Positions 26,846-36,636 are shown, numbered from the stretch's first letter. The stretch: 64,000 nt of DNA from Polyangiaceae bacterium (GCA_016712345.1 JADJRH010000001.1:4278001-4342000); one strand, 5' to 3'. A program made the numbers and translations. The notes: generated by a model not told the origin, from the letters alone.

Positions 26846-27236
26846 AACCGTGACGGTGCCTCAAGCGAAGCTGCGGTCGCAAGGGCCATCGTCGCTCGTG
26901 CTGCGGTTGCGGCGTCTGACACACGGCATCGCGTGCGCCTTTCGCGAATAAGCCACCAGTGTCAAGTGCCGAGTTTGTAACACGGGGCATACAGACATTG
27001 GTACACGTCCAGTCGCCATTTTGAGCGCCACTCCACAACAAAATCTCCACAACAAGAACAGCGCTCATTCTAAGGCATTAGCGCAACTGACCACTTGGTT
27101 GGCCGTTTTGCAATTCCAGAGTCGAGCGAATTTGCCAATCTCGCCAAAATGCCAATTGTGTGCGCTCCCACTTATTTTGAAAGGCATTTTCAAACGGCCT
27201 TTACCTCTCGGCAAACCTTCTGCGAGCATTCAAGTC
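26846..27236. other. Intergenic region, no gene seen
   Basis: About 390 bp between the divergent parvulin and cytochrome genes; it is more AT-rich than its surroundings, especially from 27040 on. Promoters for both are expected here, but I find no convincing -35/-10 box, sigma-54 spacing, palindrome or small conserved ORF. Confidence 0.4.
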
Positions 27237-29505
27237 ATGCGGTCAAGCAGTCTGTGGAAGCTTCTTTTCGCAGCTTTCGCTCGCCGCAATCCCCGCCCTC
27301 ACCGGCGTGGGTTGCGAGAGTGGTGAAGGCGAGTGCCAAACACCCCGCACCTACTTTGAACAGAACGTCTGGGGCACCTTCATGAGCACCAAGTGCGTGA
27401 GGTGCCATACGCCCGAAGGCGTCGCTGTTCTCGAAAAAGGCGCCAAGTTCGTCCTTCAGCCGCCGAGTTATCCCGGCTTCTTGGACGTCAACCTGAAAAT
27501 GCTCGAAGACATCTCTCGGGTAGATGTCGACGGCAAACCCCTTATCTTGGTCAAGCCCATCGGCGGCGACAGCCACGGTGGGGGTGAAGTTCTTGAGGAG
27601 GGCAGTGAGGAGTATGAAAACCTCAAAACCCTCGTTGATAAAATCAAGAACCCGCCCGACTGCGGTGACGTTGATACTCAGAGCATCCAAGGGGTAATCA
27701 ATCTTTCCCCTGCTCAAACCTTCCGCAAAGCGGCCATTCACCTTGCCGGCCGTCTACCCACTGCCGACGAGGCTAAAAAGGTAAACTCCGAAGAGGCGCT
27801 CGACGAAGCGCTTGACGGCCTCATGAAAGAGGACCTCTTTTTGGAGCGCATTCGCGAAATGTTCAACGACTCGATCCTTACCGATCGGTTCGACCGGTAT
27901 AACGACGGTCTTTTCGTTGTAAATGCCGACGATTTCCCCAAAGTACAAGATGTTCGCGACGGCAACGGGTATGACAACTACCAGCGCCGAATGATCTCCA
28001 AGGCGCTCGCCCGCGAGCCGCTCAACTTGGTCGCGTATGTCGTTCAGCAAGAGCGACCGATTACAGAAATCCTGACAGCCGACTATGTGGCCGTCAACGG
28101 ATGGAACGGTGAAGTCTACGGCGTCGGCGGCTTTGCCAACCCTGAAAACGAAAACGAGTTCAAAGAAGCCAAGCTGACAACGTACGACGGCACCGCCGTT
28201 CCGCACGCGGGCGTTCTCACCACCGGCTCTTTCCTCATTCGGTGGCCCACCACACCCACCAATCGCAGCCGCGGTCGAGCGAGGCAGGTATTCAAGAGCT
28301 TCCTCGCGTTCAATGTTCTCAAGATCAGCGAGCGCCCAGTCGACGCTTCCAAAATCACAGCGGTGGACAACCCCACCATGAACTCGCTCGCCTGCTCCGT
28401 CTGCCACCAATACATCGACCCGGTGGCAGGCTTCTTCCGCGGCTGGAGCGAGAACGGCGATTATACCAAGTTTTATGTCGACGCCGATTGGCATAACGAC
28501 ATGGTTTCGCCCGGATTTAACGGCGACCAAATGCCCCCTGACTCATACGACGCCGGCCTCGCATGGGGTGCGTCGCAAATGGTCAAAGACCCGCGTTTCG
28601 TGATCGCCATGGTGCACACTGTGTACACAGGCATCACCGGTCGCGAACCGCTGGCATACCCCTCCGACGATACAGCGGCCGATTACAAAGATCGCCTCGC
28701 CGCGTGGGATGCGCAAGACGCCTTCTTCCGTGAGGCAAGCGACGCTCTCATCGCCGACAACTACAACCTCAAGACCGTTGTCAAAGCGGTTATCAAGAGC
28801 CCGTATTTCCGCGCGAGCGGAGCGGTGAACGTTTCGCAGGCAAAACTCGCCGACATGGGGTCAGGACGCCTCCTCACGCCTGAAATGTTAAACCGTAAGA
28901 TCCGCGCGGTCACCGGGGTCTACTGGGGCTACTACGACGGCGATGGATATCGACGCGACATGCTCCACCGCGAAACGGGCGAAAACTACTTCGTCTTCTA
29001 CGGCGGTATGGACTCAAACAGTGTCATCAAACACCTTGAGTTACCCAACGGCACAGTTGCCGCAGTCGCAAGCCGGATGGCCAATGAAATGGCCTGCAAA
29101 GTCACCGCGTGGGACTTTACCAAAACGCCTGAATCGCGCCGTTTCTTCCCGCTCGTCGGGCCCGAAATTGTGCCTGAATCGGCCGGTAACGAAGTGCCGG
29201 CGTCGGTCACGCTCATCAAACAAAACATCGCCTACCTTCACCACCTGATCCTTGGTGAAAACGTCACCGAAGACAGCCCCGAAGTGCAGCGAACCTACCA
29301 ACTCTACCTCGACACCTGGCATGAGCTTGCCGCGGCCGGCGGCAACCCCGATCTACCCTATTGGTGCCGCGGACAGTGGGATGCAGCTACCGGTGCCGAA
29401 CTTCCCGAAGAGCAGCGGATCTACGAAGATCCGTCTTACTCCCTTCGCTCCTGGCAGGCCGTCATGACTTACCTCCTGATGGACTACAGGTTCCTGTTCG
29501 ATTGA
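27237..29505 (+). CDS. Cytochrome-type DUF1592-like lipoprotein, N-terminus frameshifted
   Basis: Large secreted protein (about 732 aa from the internal GTG at 27307) with two haem-binding CxxCH motifs: CVRCH near the N-terminus and CSVCH (about residue 361). Between them is the helical region of planctomycete/myxobacterial cytochromes (AQTFRKAAIHLAGRLPTADE, then DLFLERIREMFNDSILTDRF). The signal peptide is not in frame with the GTG: ATG at 27237 gives MRSSSLWKLLFAA, and removing one T near 27276 joins it to SLAAIPALTGVGC, a good lipoprotein signal. The start is therefore given as 27237 with one suspected indel. It is followed 36 bp later by a DUF1501 gene, its usual partner. The function of such pairs is unknown. 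Confidence 0.8.
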
Positions 29506-29541
29506 TGTGAAGCCCCACGATTCGAGACGCAAGGAAGCAAT

Positions 29542-30960
29542 ATGAACCGCAGAGATGTACTCAAGCTTCTCAGCCTCGCCGGGCTCGCCACCATCGGGCC
29601 CATCGGGGTAAGTGCAGTTTCCGCAGCCGAACCGGTCTATAAGGGCCCGTTCTGGATCATGCTCAACGCGGGCGGCGGTTGGGATCCCACGATTTTGTGC
29701 GATCCCAAAGGTGGAACGCTCAAAGATCCGGCCAACCCCGACGAAGGGTACACCGACGACTCGGTCAACCACTTTGAAAAGGGTATTGACGTGGGTCCGT
29801 TCAAAGCAGCACCCGTCAACTGGGCGCAGGACTTTGATGGAACCGTTGTTGAACTATACTCCAGCGAAAAGTTCCTTACCGAGCACGGCAAACGCCTGCT
29901 GGTAGTCAATGGAGTAGACACACAAACAAACAACCACGAGGTGGGTAACCGCGTCACGTGGAGTGGTCGCCCTCTCGACGGTCAACCCGCGCTCGCCGCG
30001 CTTTTAGCGGCATTCGGCGCGCAAGACAAAGATCTACCCCTCGCCTTCATGTCGTCCGGTGGGTATGACGCCACCGCCGGCGTTGTTGCCCTCGCCCGCG
30101 CAGAAGCCAACCTTCGCGTTGTACAGCGCGTCGCCTACCCCAACGTTATCAACGTTGAAAACCTCAATAACCCCGACGATCCGCCTCAAACCTACCACAC
30201 GCAGGAGACAATGGGCCGCATCTACGCGGCTCAGGCGGAGCGCCTCCAAGGCATGTCCAACCGTGAAATCCTACCCACCCACAAAAAGGGTATGGACGCA
30301 CTGTTCCTCGCTCGCCAGGGTTCGGGTTCGCTCGGCGCCCTCGCGGACGAACTTGCCAACGTCGACCCGGTCACCGTACCCAAAGCGTTCCCCGACGAGT
30401 TCGGCGCACTGGACCAAAACGCGTTCGGCGGTGACTTCCGCAACCTGCTCCAACAGGCCCAGCTGGCGCTCCACGCCTTCCATGCCGGTGTTGCGGTTGC
30501 GGCCAACATGAGCATCGGCGGGTTTGACACTCACTCCGCCCACGACAACGACCAATCTCGCCAAATGATGAAGCTCCTCAAGGCGTATTCATACATCTGG
30601 AAATTGGCCGCCGAACTGGGCATTGAAAACAACCTCTACGTTGTTGTCGGGTCAGACTTCGGTCGCACGCCCTATTACAACGAAGGCAACGGCAAAGACC
30701 ACTGGAACACCACCAGCATGTTGCTTGCCGGCCCTCAAATTGAAGGCAATCGCGTTATCGGCGCCACCGACGACGGCTTCCGGCCCATGCGGGTAGATCC
30801 CAAAGACGTTACCAAAATTCTACCCGACGACGACAAAGCCGGTGTACGCATCGAGCCTCACCACATCCACCGTGAACTTCGACGCGTTGCCGGCCTTGAG
30901 GGCACCTCGCTCGACACCCAATGGGGACTCCCCGGCGACGGCCTTCCCCTGCTCGGCTAA
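29542..30960 (+). CDS. DUF1501 family protein, Tat signal
   Basis: 472 aa. The N-terminus MNRRDVLKLLSLAGLATIGP has twin arginines and a hydrophobic stretch, suggesting Tat export. The body follows the DUF1501 family (sulfatase/alkaline-phosphatase-like fold): FWIMLNAGGGWDPTILCDPK, MSIGGFDTHSAHDNDQSRQM, and VVVGSDFGRTPYYNEGNGKD followed by HW. A Shine-Dalgarno (AAGGAAG) precedes ATG 29542. DUF1501 genes are typically paired with the cytochrome-type gene found just upstream, so one operon and one process are likely. The substrate is unknown. Confidence 0.9.
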   Translation: MNRRDVLKLLSLAGLATIGPIGVSAVSAAEPVYKGPFWIMLNAGGGWDPTILCDPKGGTLKDPANPDEGYTDDSVNHFEKGIDVGPFKAAPVNWAQDFDGTVVELYSSEKFLTEHGKRLLVVNGVDTQTNNHEVGNRVTWSGRPLDGQPALAALLAAFGAQDKDLPLAFMSSGGYDATAGVVALARAEANLRVVQRVAYPNVINVENLNNPDDPPQTYHTQETMGRIYAAQAERLQGMSNREILPTHKKGMDALFLARQGSGSLGALADELANVDPVTVPKAFPDEFGALDQNAFGGDFRNLLQQAQLALHAFHAGVAVAANMSIGGFDTHSAHDNDQSRQMMKLLKAYSYIWKLAAELGIENNLYVVVGSDFGRTPYYNEGNGKDHWNTTSMLLAGPQIEGNRVIGATDDGFRPMRVDPKDVTKILPDDDKAGVRIEPHHIHRELRRVAGLEGTSLDTQWGLPGDGLPLLG

Positions 30961-31200
30961 TCTACCCATCCCTACCCATCCCATCCCAATACGGTAACAT
31001 TTCCAACCTGCCGGGCGCCCTGGGGGGAGGGCCCCTTTGCGCAGCCTGTCCTGCCCCCACACGCCGGCTCCGCCGGCTTCTCCCCCAAGCCCGGCTCGCT
31101 CCGCGCGCTTCGCGTGCTCCCTGCGCCGGGCGGGGGAGACCCATCCGGCGAACTCCGTTTCGCTTGACAACATAGCCGTATTCCGGTGCCGTATGCCTGG
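30961..31200. other. GC-rich intergenic region with hairpins
   Basis: Follows the DUF1501 stop. It starts with two CTACCCATCC copies and contains short palindromes (GCCGGCTCCGCCGGC; GCGCGCTTCGCGTGC) that could fold after transcription. No T-rich run follows these, so none is a clear terminator. A TTGACA at 31164 lacks a matching -10 at normal spacing. Confidence 0.5.
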
Positions 31201-31228
31201 GGAGGCTTTTTCCAGGCCTCCTTTTTTT
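31201..31228 (+). terminator. Terminator-like hairpin ahead of lipoprotein gene
   Basis: GGAGGC (31201-31206) pairs with GCCTCC (31216-31221), followed by seven T (31222-31228). It lies only 15 bp before the ATG of the next gene, so it could end upstream transcripts or act as a leader attenuator. CCTGG (31196-31200) can pair with CCAGG (31212-31216), competing for base 31216. Confidence 0.6.
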
Positions 31229-31242
31229 ACTGGAGGTCATTT

Positions 31243-32103
31243 ATGCCCAGGCGGTTCACGCGGGACACGCGCGCTCCGAACATTCGCCGGACGCTTTTCC
31301 CCTCGCTTTTTGCAACGCTGTTTGCGCTGACAGGGGGAGCGTGTGACGACGGCGGCACATCGGCACAAACATCGTCCGGTACGGGTGCATCCACCACGGG
31401 TGCCGCCGGATCGGGCGGAACCGCCGGTTCAGGGGCTTCCTCCTCGTCGACCGGGACGGCGGGTTCCGCAGGCACCTCGGGGAATTCAGGTTCCACCGGC
31501 ACCGCCGGCACCGGGGGAATGTCAGGTTCTTCCGGCACCGCCGGCACCGGGGGAATGTCAGGTTCTTCCGGCAGCACAGGTGGCATGGCCACGGGTGGAA
31601 CGGCCGGTTCGGGTGGAACATCGGGAACGGCAGGCTCAACCGGCAGCACCACCTCGTCTACCACCTCCACCAATTCTCAACCCGGCAACTGGGGTCCGCC
31701 GCCGGCAGTACAAATTCCGCCTCTACCCCCGGCACCTGACTATTCAGGTTACCCTAAAGACTCCATGGGTAGACCCATCCTGTCTTCCGGCCCCAATATC
31801 AACTGGGTTGTTCCCAACGTCCCCGACGCAATGTCGGCCCGCGAACTCTGCGCCGATCTTGTTGCCAATTGCTTCGAAGCAGGAGTTCGATCGCTGGATG
31901 CCTGTTTCATGAGCGCCCCGCATTGCACCACATCTCAACCTTGGACAGAACCCGCGCCCTGCTGCGCCGATGACTGCTTTGTCGCCTATGCCAACCAGCG
32001 CAAAGCCGGCACCGACCCATTCACCGCCTACCTACGCGTTTTATACGAACCTCCCATTTGTATGCCCGGGGTTGACCTCATGCTTCAGGGAGGTGCACCG
32101 TGA
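31243..32103 (+). CDS. Lipoprotein with Gly/Ser/Thr linker and Cys-rich domain
   Basis: 286 aa. The signal ends TGGACDDGG, so the Cys of GGAC is a plausible lipid anchor. About 110 residues of Gly/Ser/Thr repeats follow, including a perfect 36-bp tandem repeat. The C-terminal 130 residues are Pro-rich then Cys-rich (RELCADLVANCFEAGVRSLD, then PCCADDCFVAYANQRK) and probably disulfide-bonded. ATG at 31243 has a Shine-Dalgarno (TGGAGGTC). The stop overlaps the GTG of the phospholipase-like gene (GTGA), so both are made together and may interact. No enzymatic motif is recognised. Confidence 0.82.
   Translation: MPRRFTRDTRAPNIRRTLFPSLFATLFALTGGACDDGGTSAQTSSGTGASTTGAAGSGGTAGSGASSSSTGTAGSAGTSGNSGSTGTAGTGGMSGSSGTAGTGGMSGSSGSTGGMATGGTAGSGGTSGTAGSTGSTTSSTTSTNSQPGNWGPPPAVQIPPLPPAPDYSGYPKDSMGRPILSSGPNINWVVPNVPDAMSARELCADLVANCFEAGVRSLDACFMSAPHCTTSQPWTEPAPCCADDCFVAYANQRKAGTDPFTAYLRVLYEPPICMPGVDLMLQGGAP
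31498..31569 (+). repeat. 36-bp tandem repeat in lipoprotein linker
   Basis: Two perfect copies of a 36-bp unit (31498-31533 and 31534-31569), each encoding GTAGTGGMSGSS. The unit is a multiple of three, so copy-number change alters linker length without shifting frame. Confidence 0.9.
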
Positions 32104-35100
32104 AAATGCGAGCGCTTTGTACAACTGCGGCTGCTGTTTCCGCGGGCGCCTTTGTTCTCACCCTGACACACGTTGCTTCCGCGTGGGACTCCATCTGCTA
32201 TCAATATCAGGACACCACCAAAAAGGTCACCGAGTTGACCTTTGTTCCCAATTCCCGCGGTTGCCAAGGGGTTGAAGCGGCTCGCGGTCGCTTCCGCGAT
32301 CCTGAAAAACTTGTCGATGAACACCGCCGCGGATTTGAGTTGGCGGCGCAACAAGCCGGTTTGCCCGCCTCCGCACTCGACACAGTGAAGCTCGCCGTGT
32401 TGTCAGGTCCGTCGGCCAACCTTGCCATTGGGGGCAACGGCGCAACAAGCAGCATTGACCTTGTTTCCCCGGCCTCTCCCACGCGCGGAGTGTTTCGAGC
32501 GTACGCATTTGATGAACTGGCCCAACTCCCCGACTTCTCCTACGCTCTCTGGGATTGGGCACGCGGAAACGAAACCTGCCCGCTCATTCAACTGTCGGGT
32601 AGCTTCGGCGACCCGCACACCTGCCACTTGTTTGAAAGTCACATGGGGGCCACCAACTCCAACCATTTTCCACCCCAGAGTGACAACTGGTTTACCCATT
32701 ACCACTCGCTCGCCGTCGGCCGCGCCCAAGCTTGCCGCGACCTTCGCAATCAAATTTGGAATTTGGCTCCCGCCGCAGAACAACAGGCCCGCGACGCCCG
32801 GTTTGCCACATTCTATAAAGCCTGTGAGATTGAGGCGCTCACCTATGAAGCCGTGGCTCAGCACTACCTCCAAGATTCGTGGAGCGCGGGTCACATGTGG
32901 CAACGGTGGGGTTCCACTTACCTCGACCACTTCCCCGTGGTCGATGCCGTGGGTACCGATCCTGAAGACCTCACCTGGAACGCCCTAGACGACAGCATCC
33001 AACGGCTCCTTGTTGCCGAAATCGTCGCTGTTTCCGCCGGCACCATCCACGGGTCCGATCCGCCCCTGTTTGAAGAGGGTGTAACCTCCCACGACGCACT
33101 CTGTTACCCCGACGACGACGTTCAGGCGCTTGATGGTGCAAACCTGATTCACGTGGTGGGAGATCTCCACATGCACGATGTGGTCGGTGCTCCACCGGCC
33201 CATTCTGATATCAGCTCCGGCATTTTCTTATACGACGTGTCGCAGCTCCAGAGTCAGGCCCAAAAACTCCTCGGTTGTTCCGCCGGTGCCATCGGTCAAG
33301 TGTACACAACCCTCACCGACGACGCCACATTCGGTTCGCCTGTTCTCGGACCGAAAACGGGCGATCCCCCCATGTTCAACGCAACAGCATGTCAGGCCCC
33401 ACGCGTTACAAACCGCGCGATGCATGAAGGGATCGACGCCACAGACACCTTCCCTGCCGTGGGTGAGGCGCTCGCCGTGCTCGTTGGCGACATTCCAGAC
33501 TCCATCGAATCGACGGCGCGTAACGACTATGGAAAAGTTCGACACGCTGCCTGGGTAGCTTCAAAGCTGCCGGACAAAGCCAACACCACCGAACTTGCCA
33601 ATTTCTACATCCCATCGTCGTTTGAGTACAACGAGCAATTCTGTGATGAACTCCAGAACTGCCAAACGTTCACCTATAAAGCCGCAGAAGGGCTTTATAC
33701 AATGCTGAGCGTTGAGCCCAACGCCTGTTATACAGCGGCCGGCGGGCCGGGTTGCTCTCCCGTCAACCTCGGCGCCAACGACCCGCTCGCCCCTTTTATC
33801 GATCCTGAGTTGCCTGCTCAACTCATGCCGCCCGCACCCGACGATCATGCCGGTGCGCTCGCACTGGCCTTCCATGCATCGCGCGCGCCCCAGTTGTGCA
33901 ACGCCATCACCGCCGCCAACCTCTCTGCCATACCCGCCATTGTGACAAACGCAGAAACAACTCTGGAGCGAGCCGCCGCTTGCGACGCCTGCGCAGAATG
34001 GATCGCTCCATTTCTGCGCATTGGGAAAGACGCCCAAAGCTACGACACCAACGCGCAACCCCTATGCTATTATACCGCCTCCGACCCAAACGCGGTCCCC
34101 TACGTGTACGAAGCGGGAACGGGTACCACCGACACCCTCGCGCTTGCCCGACGGCGCTGCGGTTGTCGCAACTTGGTGGCTGTGACCAACGCCGGCCTCC
34201 AAAGGCTTGAAACGACTCCATCCGCCAACTCCATGCAGTTCAACCTTCAAGGGCCGGCCGTCCCTGTGGGTAACTTACCCCGCGACCTTGCCCCGGCATC
34301 GGAGGGTAGACTGCTTGTTTCCAATGGCAATGGTCAGATCGTCGGCGTTCGCGAAGGCGCAGAGGTGGACCTCGACGGAAACGATGCCAATGGTATTACC
34401 CGCCTCACGTTTTCAGGTGTGAGCGACATTCAGGGTCTTGCCGTTGTCAACGTGGCCGCAAAAGAGCTGATTTTGGCCGCAACACCCGGCACCGGTGAAC
34501 TCATCGTCTACGATCTGACGACCCACACCCAATGTGACAGATTCTCGGTTGCGCAGGTTGCCGGTCAAGGCGCCTACGACGTGGTTGTCGCCAACGATCT
34601 GACAAAGGTATGGATCTCTCTTCGTCAGGTTTCACCATTGAGTGGAGCGCTCGCATCTGTCAGTCTACCCGCCATTGCCGCGTGCGACGGCAGCGCGCTC
34701 GCCACACGCCAATGGCTGGCTCCCCCCGGCGCCGCGTCTGGCCTTGGCCCCATGGCCCTTTCGCCCGATGGAACAAGGCTCGCCGTGGGAGGTCGCCTCG
34801 CTTCCACCTGCCTCGACCAAATCAAGTCGGCCGGCGGTGCCACTGTCGACACCCAGGTCGGCTGCGATCGTGTGTACGTCTTGGATGTCCCCACCAATAC
34901 ATGGAAGACATTTGGCAATCAACTCTCCATGCCTTCGCGACCCGGCCGGTATCCCTACAGCGTTGCCTGGTTTGACGACTCGCTGCGTATGGTTTTTGCC
35001 ACGTTCCAAGGCATTGATAATCTTGGCAGCGGCGACAGCGGTTGGCCCGCCCAATTCGCGGCCGTCCCGCGCATTCCAATCGGCGGAACCCTGCGCCTGA

Positions 35101-35510
35101 CCGACACTTCCAACCCCAGTTTTGAAGGGGGAGGCGGCGTGGCAGGCCCGCGGTATTGGACCTATAATCTACCCCTCCAATCCAACGTGATCGGTGAAAC
35201 AGTGGTTGTCGACGGCGGTACTTTCTACGGAAACGCATGGGTATACGTAGCCACATCCAGCGGCCGCGTTTCGGCCTATTCTGTGGCACCCCACCTGTTA
35301 GCTTCACCCGATCCCATGTGGGAAGGTAGCCCAGCCGATCCTGAAACGGCGCTCCACTTGTCTACCAACGGAGCTTGGTACGGTGGCTGTCGGCATTCGT
35401 GTTCACTTGTTGGCAATGCCTGCCCCGATGTTTGTGGACAGGGAACCATCCCTGCCGGCTTCGGCTCCATTGAGCTTGGATCCAGCGTCCGCGTGCTCAA
35501 GTCCTTCTAG
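32100..35510 (+). CDS. Large secreted zinc-phospholipase-C-like protein with C-terminal propeller
   Basis: 1136 aa. A signal peptide (to about THVASA, residue 28) precedes a mainly helical N-terminal half. It contains HYLQDSWSAGHMWQRWG (around bp 32860-32910), the His/Asp helix typical of zinc-dependent phospholipase C/P1-nuclease folds, and other His that could bind zinc (HFPPQSDNWFTHYHSLAVGR). From about residue 700 the chain changes to beta-propeller-like repeats (RLLVSNGNGQIVGVREGAE, DVVVANDLTKVWISL, GPMALSPDGTRLAVGGR). Many Cys suggest disulfides and an extracellular location. The GTG start has GGGAGG 6 nt upstream and overlaps the previous stop. Lipid hydrolysis is inferred from the motif only. 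Confidence 0.75.
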   Translation: MKMRALCTTAAAVSAGAFVLTLTHVASAWDSICYQYQDTTKKVTELTFVPNSRGCQGVEAARGRFRDPEKLVDEHRRGFELAAQQAGLPASALDTVKLAVLSGPSANLAIGGNGATSSIDLVSPASPTRGVFRAYAFDELAQLPDFSYALWDWARGNETCPLIQLSGSFGDPHTCHLFESHMGATNSNHFPPQSDNWFTHYHSLAVGRAQACRDLRNQIWNLAPAAEQQARDARFATFYKACEIEALTYEAVAQHYLQDSWSAGHMWQRWGSTYLDHFPVVDAVGTDPEDLTWNALDDSIQRLLVAEIVAVSAGTIHGSDPPLFEEGVTSHDALCYPDDDVQALDGANLIHVVGDLHMHDVVGAPPAHSDISSGIFLYDVSQLQSQAQKLLGCSAGAIGQVYTTLTDDATFGSPVLGPKTGDPPMFNATACQAPRVTNRAMHEGIDATDTFPAVGEALAVLVGDIPDSIESTARNDYGKVRHAAWVASKLPDKANTTELANFYIPSSFEYNEQFCDELQNCQTFTYKAAEGLYTMLSVEPNACYTAAGGPGCSPVNLGANDPLAPFIDPELPAQLMPPAPDDHAGALALAFHASRAPQLCNAITAANLSAIPAIVTNAETTLERAAACDACAEWIAPFLRIGKDAQSYDTNAQPLCYYTASDPNAVPYVYEAGTGTTDTLALARRRCGCRNLVAVTNAGLQRLETTPSANSMQFNLQGPAVPVGNLPRDLAPASEGRLLVSNGNGQIVGVREGAEVDLDGNDANGITRLTFSGVSDIQGLAVVNVAAKELILAATPGTGELIVYDLTTHTQCDRFSVAQVAGQGAYDVVVANDLTKVWISLRQVSPLSGALASVSLPAIAACDGSALATRQWLAPPGAASGLGPMALSPDGTRLAVGGRLASTCLDQIKSAGGATVDTQVGCDRVYVLDVPTNTWKTFGNQLSMPSRPGRYPYSVAWFDDSLRMVFATFQGIDNLGSGDSGWPAQFAAVPRIPIGGTLRLTDTSNPSFEGGGGVAGPRYWTYNLPLQSNVIGETVVVDGGTFYGNAWVYVATSSGRVSAYSVAPHLLASPDPMWEGSPADPETALHLSTNGAWYGGCRHSCSLVGNACPDVCGQGTIPAGFGSIELGSSVRVLKSF

Positions 35511-35590
35511 AGCACCGATCATCTTGAATCGCGAATGAACTCAGCAGTTTGTGAATATTGGAAATCTTCAACAATCTCAGGGTGCTCTAG
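35507..35590. repeat. Inverted repeat CTAGAGCACC ... GGTGCTCTAG
   Basis: A 10-bp perfect inverted repeat: CTAGAGCACC at 35507-35516 (overlapping the stop codon) and GGTGCTCTAG at 35581-35590. The first arm and the following 20 or so bases recur, diverged, near 35793. It may be the ends of a small mobile or regulatory element; no transposase is present. Confidence 0.75.
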
Positions 35591-35602
35591 CTTCTTTACC
35601 CA

Positions 35603-35630
35603 GGGAGCGAGGGCTCGCGCCCTCGCTCCC
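35603..35630. repeat. 12-bp perfect hairpin
   Basis: GGGAGCGAGGGC (35603-35614) and GCCCTCGCTCCC (35619-35630) with loop TCGC. Very stable, but without a T run on either strand, so intrinsic termination is not supported. It lies inside the inverted-repeat region downstream of the phospholipase-like gene. Confidence 0.75.
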
Positions 35631-35785
35631 CGCGCCGAGCAAGTCGGCCGCGGGGCCCCTCACTCCGCGATCCGAACTGGGTGTCTGTCACGTGGTGGGA
35701 GCTTCGGGCCTCACGTTTCTGCCTCGCTTTTGCCTGTTCGAGTACACAACTAAACTATCCGTTTGGTTACGGAATCAACCTATTC

Positions 35786-35801
35786 GGTGCTCTAGAGCAC
35801 C
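35786..35801. repeat. 16-bp palindrome repeating the CTAGAGCACC arm
   Basis: GGTGCTCTAGAGCACC, a perfect palindrome formed by both arms of the 35507-35590 inverted repeat placed back to back. The following bases (AATTGGTTTGAATCGTGAGT) are similar to those after the first arm (GATCATCTTGAATCGCGAAT). Confidence 0.8.
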
Positions 35802-35885
35802 AATTGGTTTGAATCGTGAGTAAAATCAGAAGATTAGTGATTTGAGAAAGCCGAGAAATATCGGCTGGGATACTCGCCTACCATC

Positions 35886-36620
35886 ATGCGGCGATTGAAA
35901 GAAGGGCCCTCCCGTTCTACCATTTCGCCCATGCCCTGGTCACCAGCCGAAACAGAGCAAATTCTGCACTACATGCGCCAAGGCGCCTCGGTGCAAACCG
36001 GCGGCTCACGCTGTCATTCGAGCTATTATTGTCGAGAGGGTACCTTTTACCGTGAAGACTTTGACGAAGGCGCAACGTATGAATCGCCGGTGAGTGAAGC
36101 CACCCTTCGCGCGCTGATTCAAGACGAACCTGAACTGTTTCGCGAAGTGTTGCGCGCTCCGTTGTGGAAAGAGTTTACTGCGGCGTTCAACAGCGGTGAC
36201 TTGCCCGCCGCTCGTGCGGCGTTGCCGGCGGCATTGGAGCTTGGCGATCCATTTGACTATGGGAAGACATGGATGAGCCTGCTTGATTGGCCTGCCACGC
36301 CTTTGCCCCCCGCCACGGTAACAGCACTCAAAGAGCATCTCGGCGGGTTTACCGCCTACCACCTTTTTATGGCCGCCGCGGCATGGAAGGAGGGGCCTGA
36401 AACAGCGGCGCGCGGTCTTTGGTACTGCGATTTGTTGGAGCGCGCCGTGGGTGTACACACAGGTGTACACTACCTGAAAGCCGCGTTTTATCGAATGGCC
36501 AATAATCTTCCCGCCGCCGAAGAGGCGCTGGTTACTGAATTGCGGCTTTTGCCCGAAGGTGATTCACGCCGCATTCACTTTGAAACTCTGCTCTCAAAAC
36601 TGTCCACCGTTCGAGTGTAG
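35886..36620 (+). CDS. Hypothetical TPR-like protein
   Basis: 244 aa from ATG 35886; ATG at 35931 (MPWSPAETEQILHYMRQG) is an equally plausible start. No signal peptide or TM segment. The N-terminal 70 residues include a short Cys/Tyr motif (SRCHSSYYCREGTFYREDF). The rest is helical with repeat-like character (FTAAFNSGDLPAARAALPAA, then AAFYRMANNLPAAEEALVTE), suggesting TPR-type scaffolding. I do not recognise the family. It is preceded by the inverted-repeat region and ends convergently 16 bp from the next gene. Confidence 0.7.
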   Translation: MRRLKEGPSRSTISPMPWSPAETEQILHYMRQGASVQTGGSRCHSSYYCREGTFYREDFDEGATYESPVSEATLRALIQDEPELFREVLRAPLWKEFTAAFNSGDLPAARAALPAALELGDPFDYGKTWMSLLDWPATPLPPATVTALKEHLGGFTAYHLFMAAAAWKEGPETAARGLWYCDLLERAVGVHTGVHYLKAAFYRMANNLPAAEEALVTELRLLPEGDSRRIHFETLLSKLSTVRV

Positions 36621-36636
36621 ATTCCAGTGTGCCCCA

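Noticed and set aside
27090..27130. Sigma-54 promoter (TTGGCC...TTTTGCA)
   Set aside because: The GG and GC elements are about 7 nt apart, not the required 10.
35603..35630. Strong hairpin as intrinsic terminator
   Set aside because: No U-tract on either strand.
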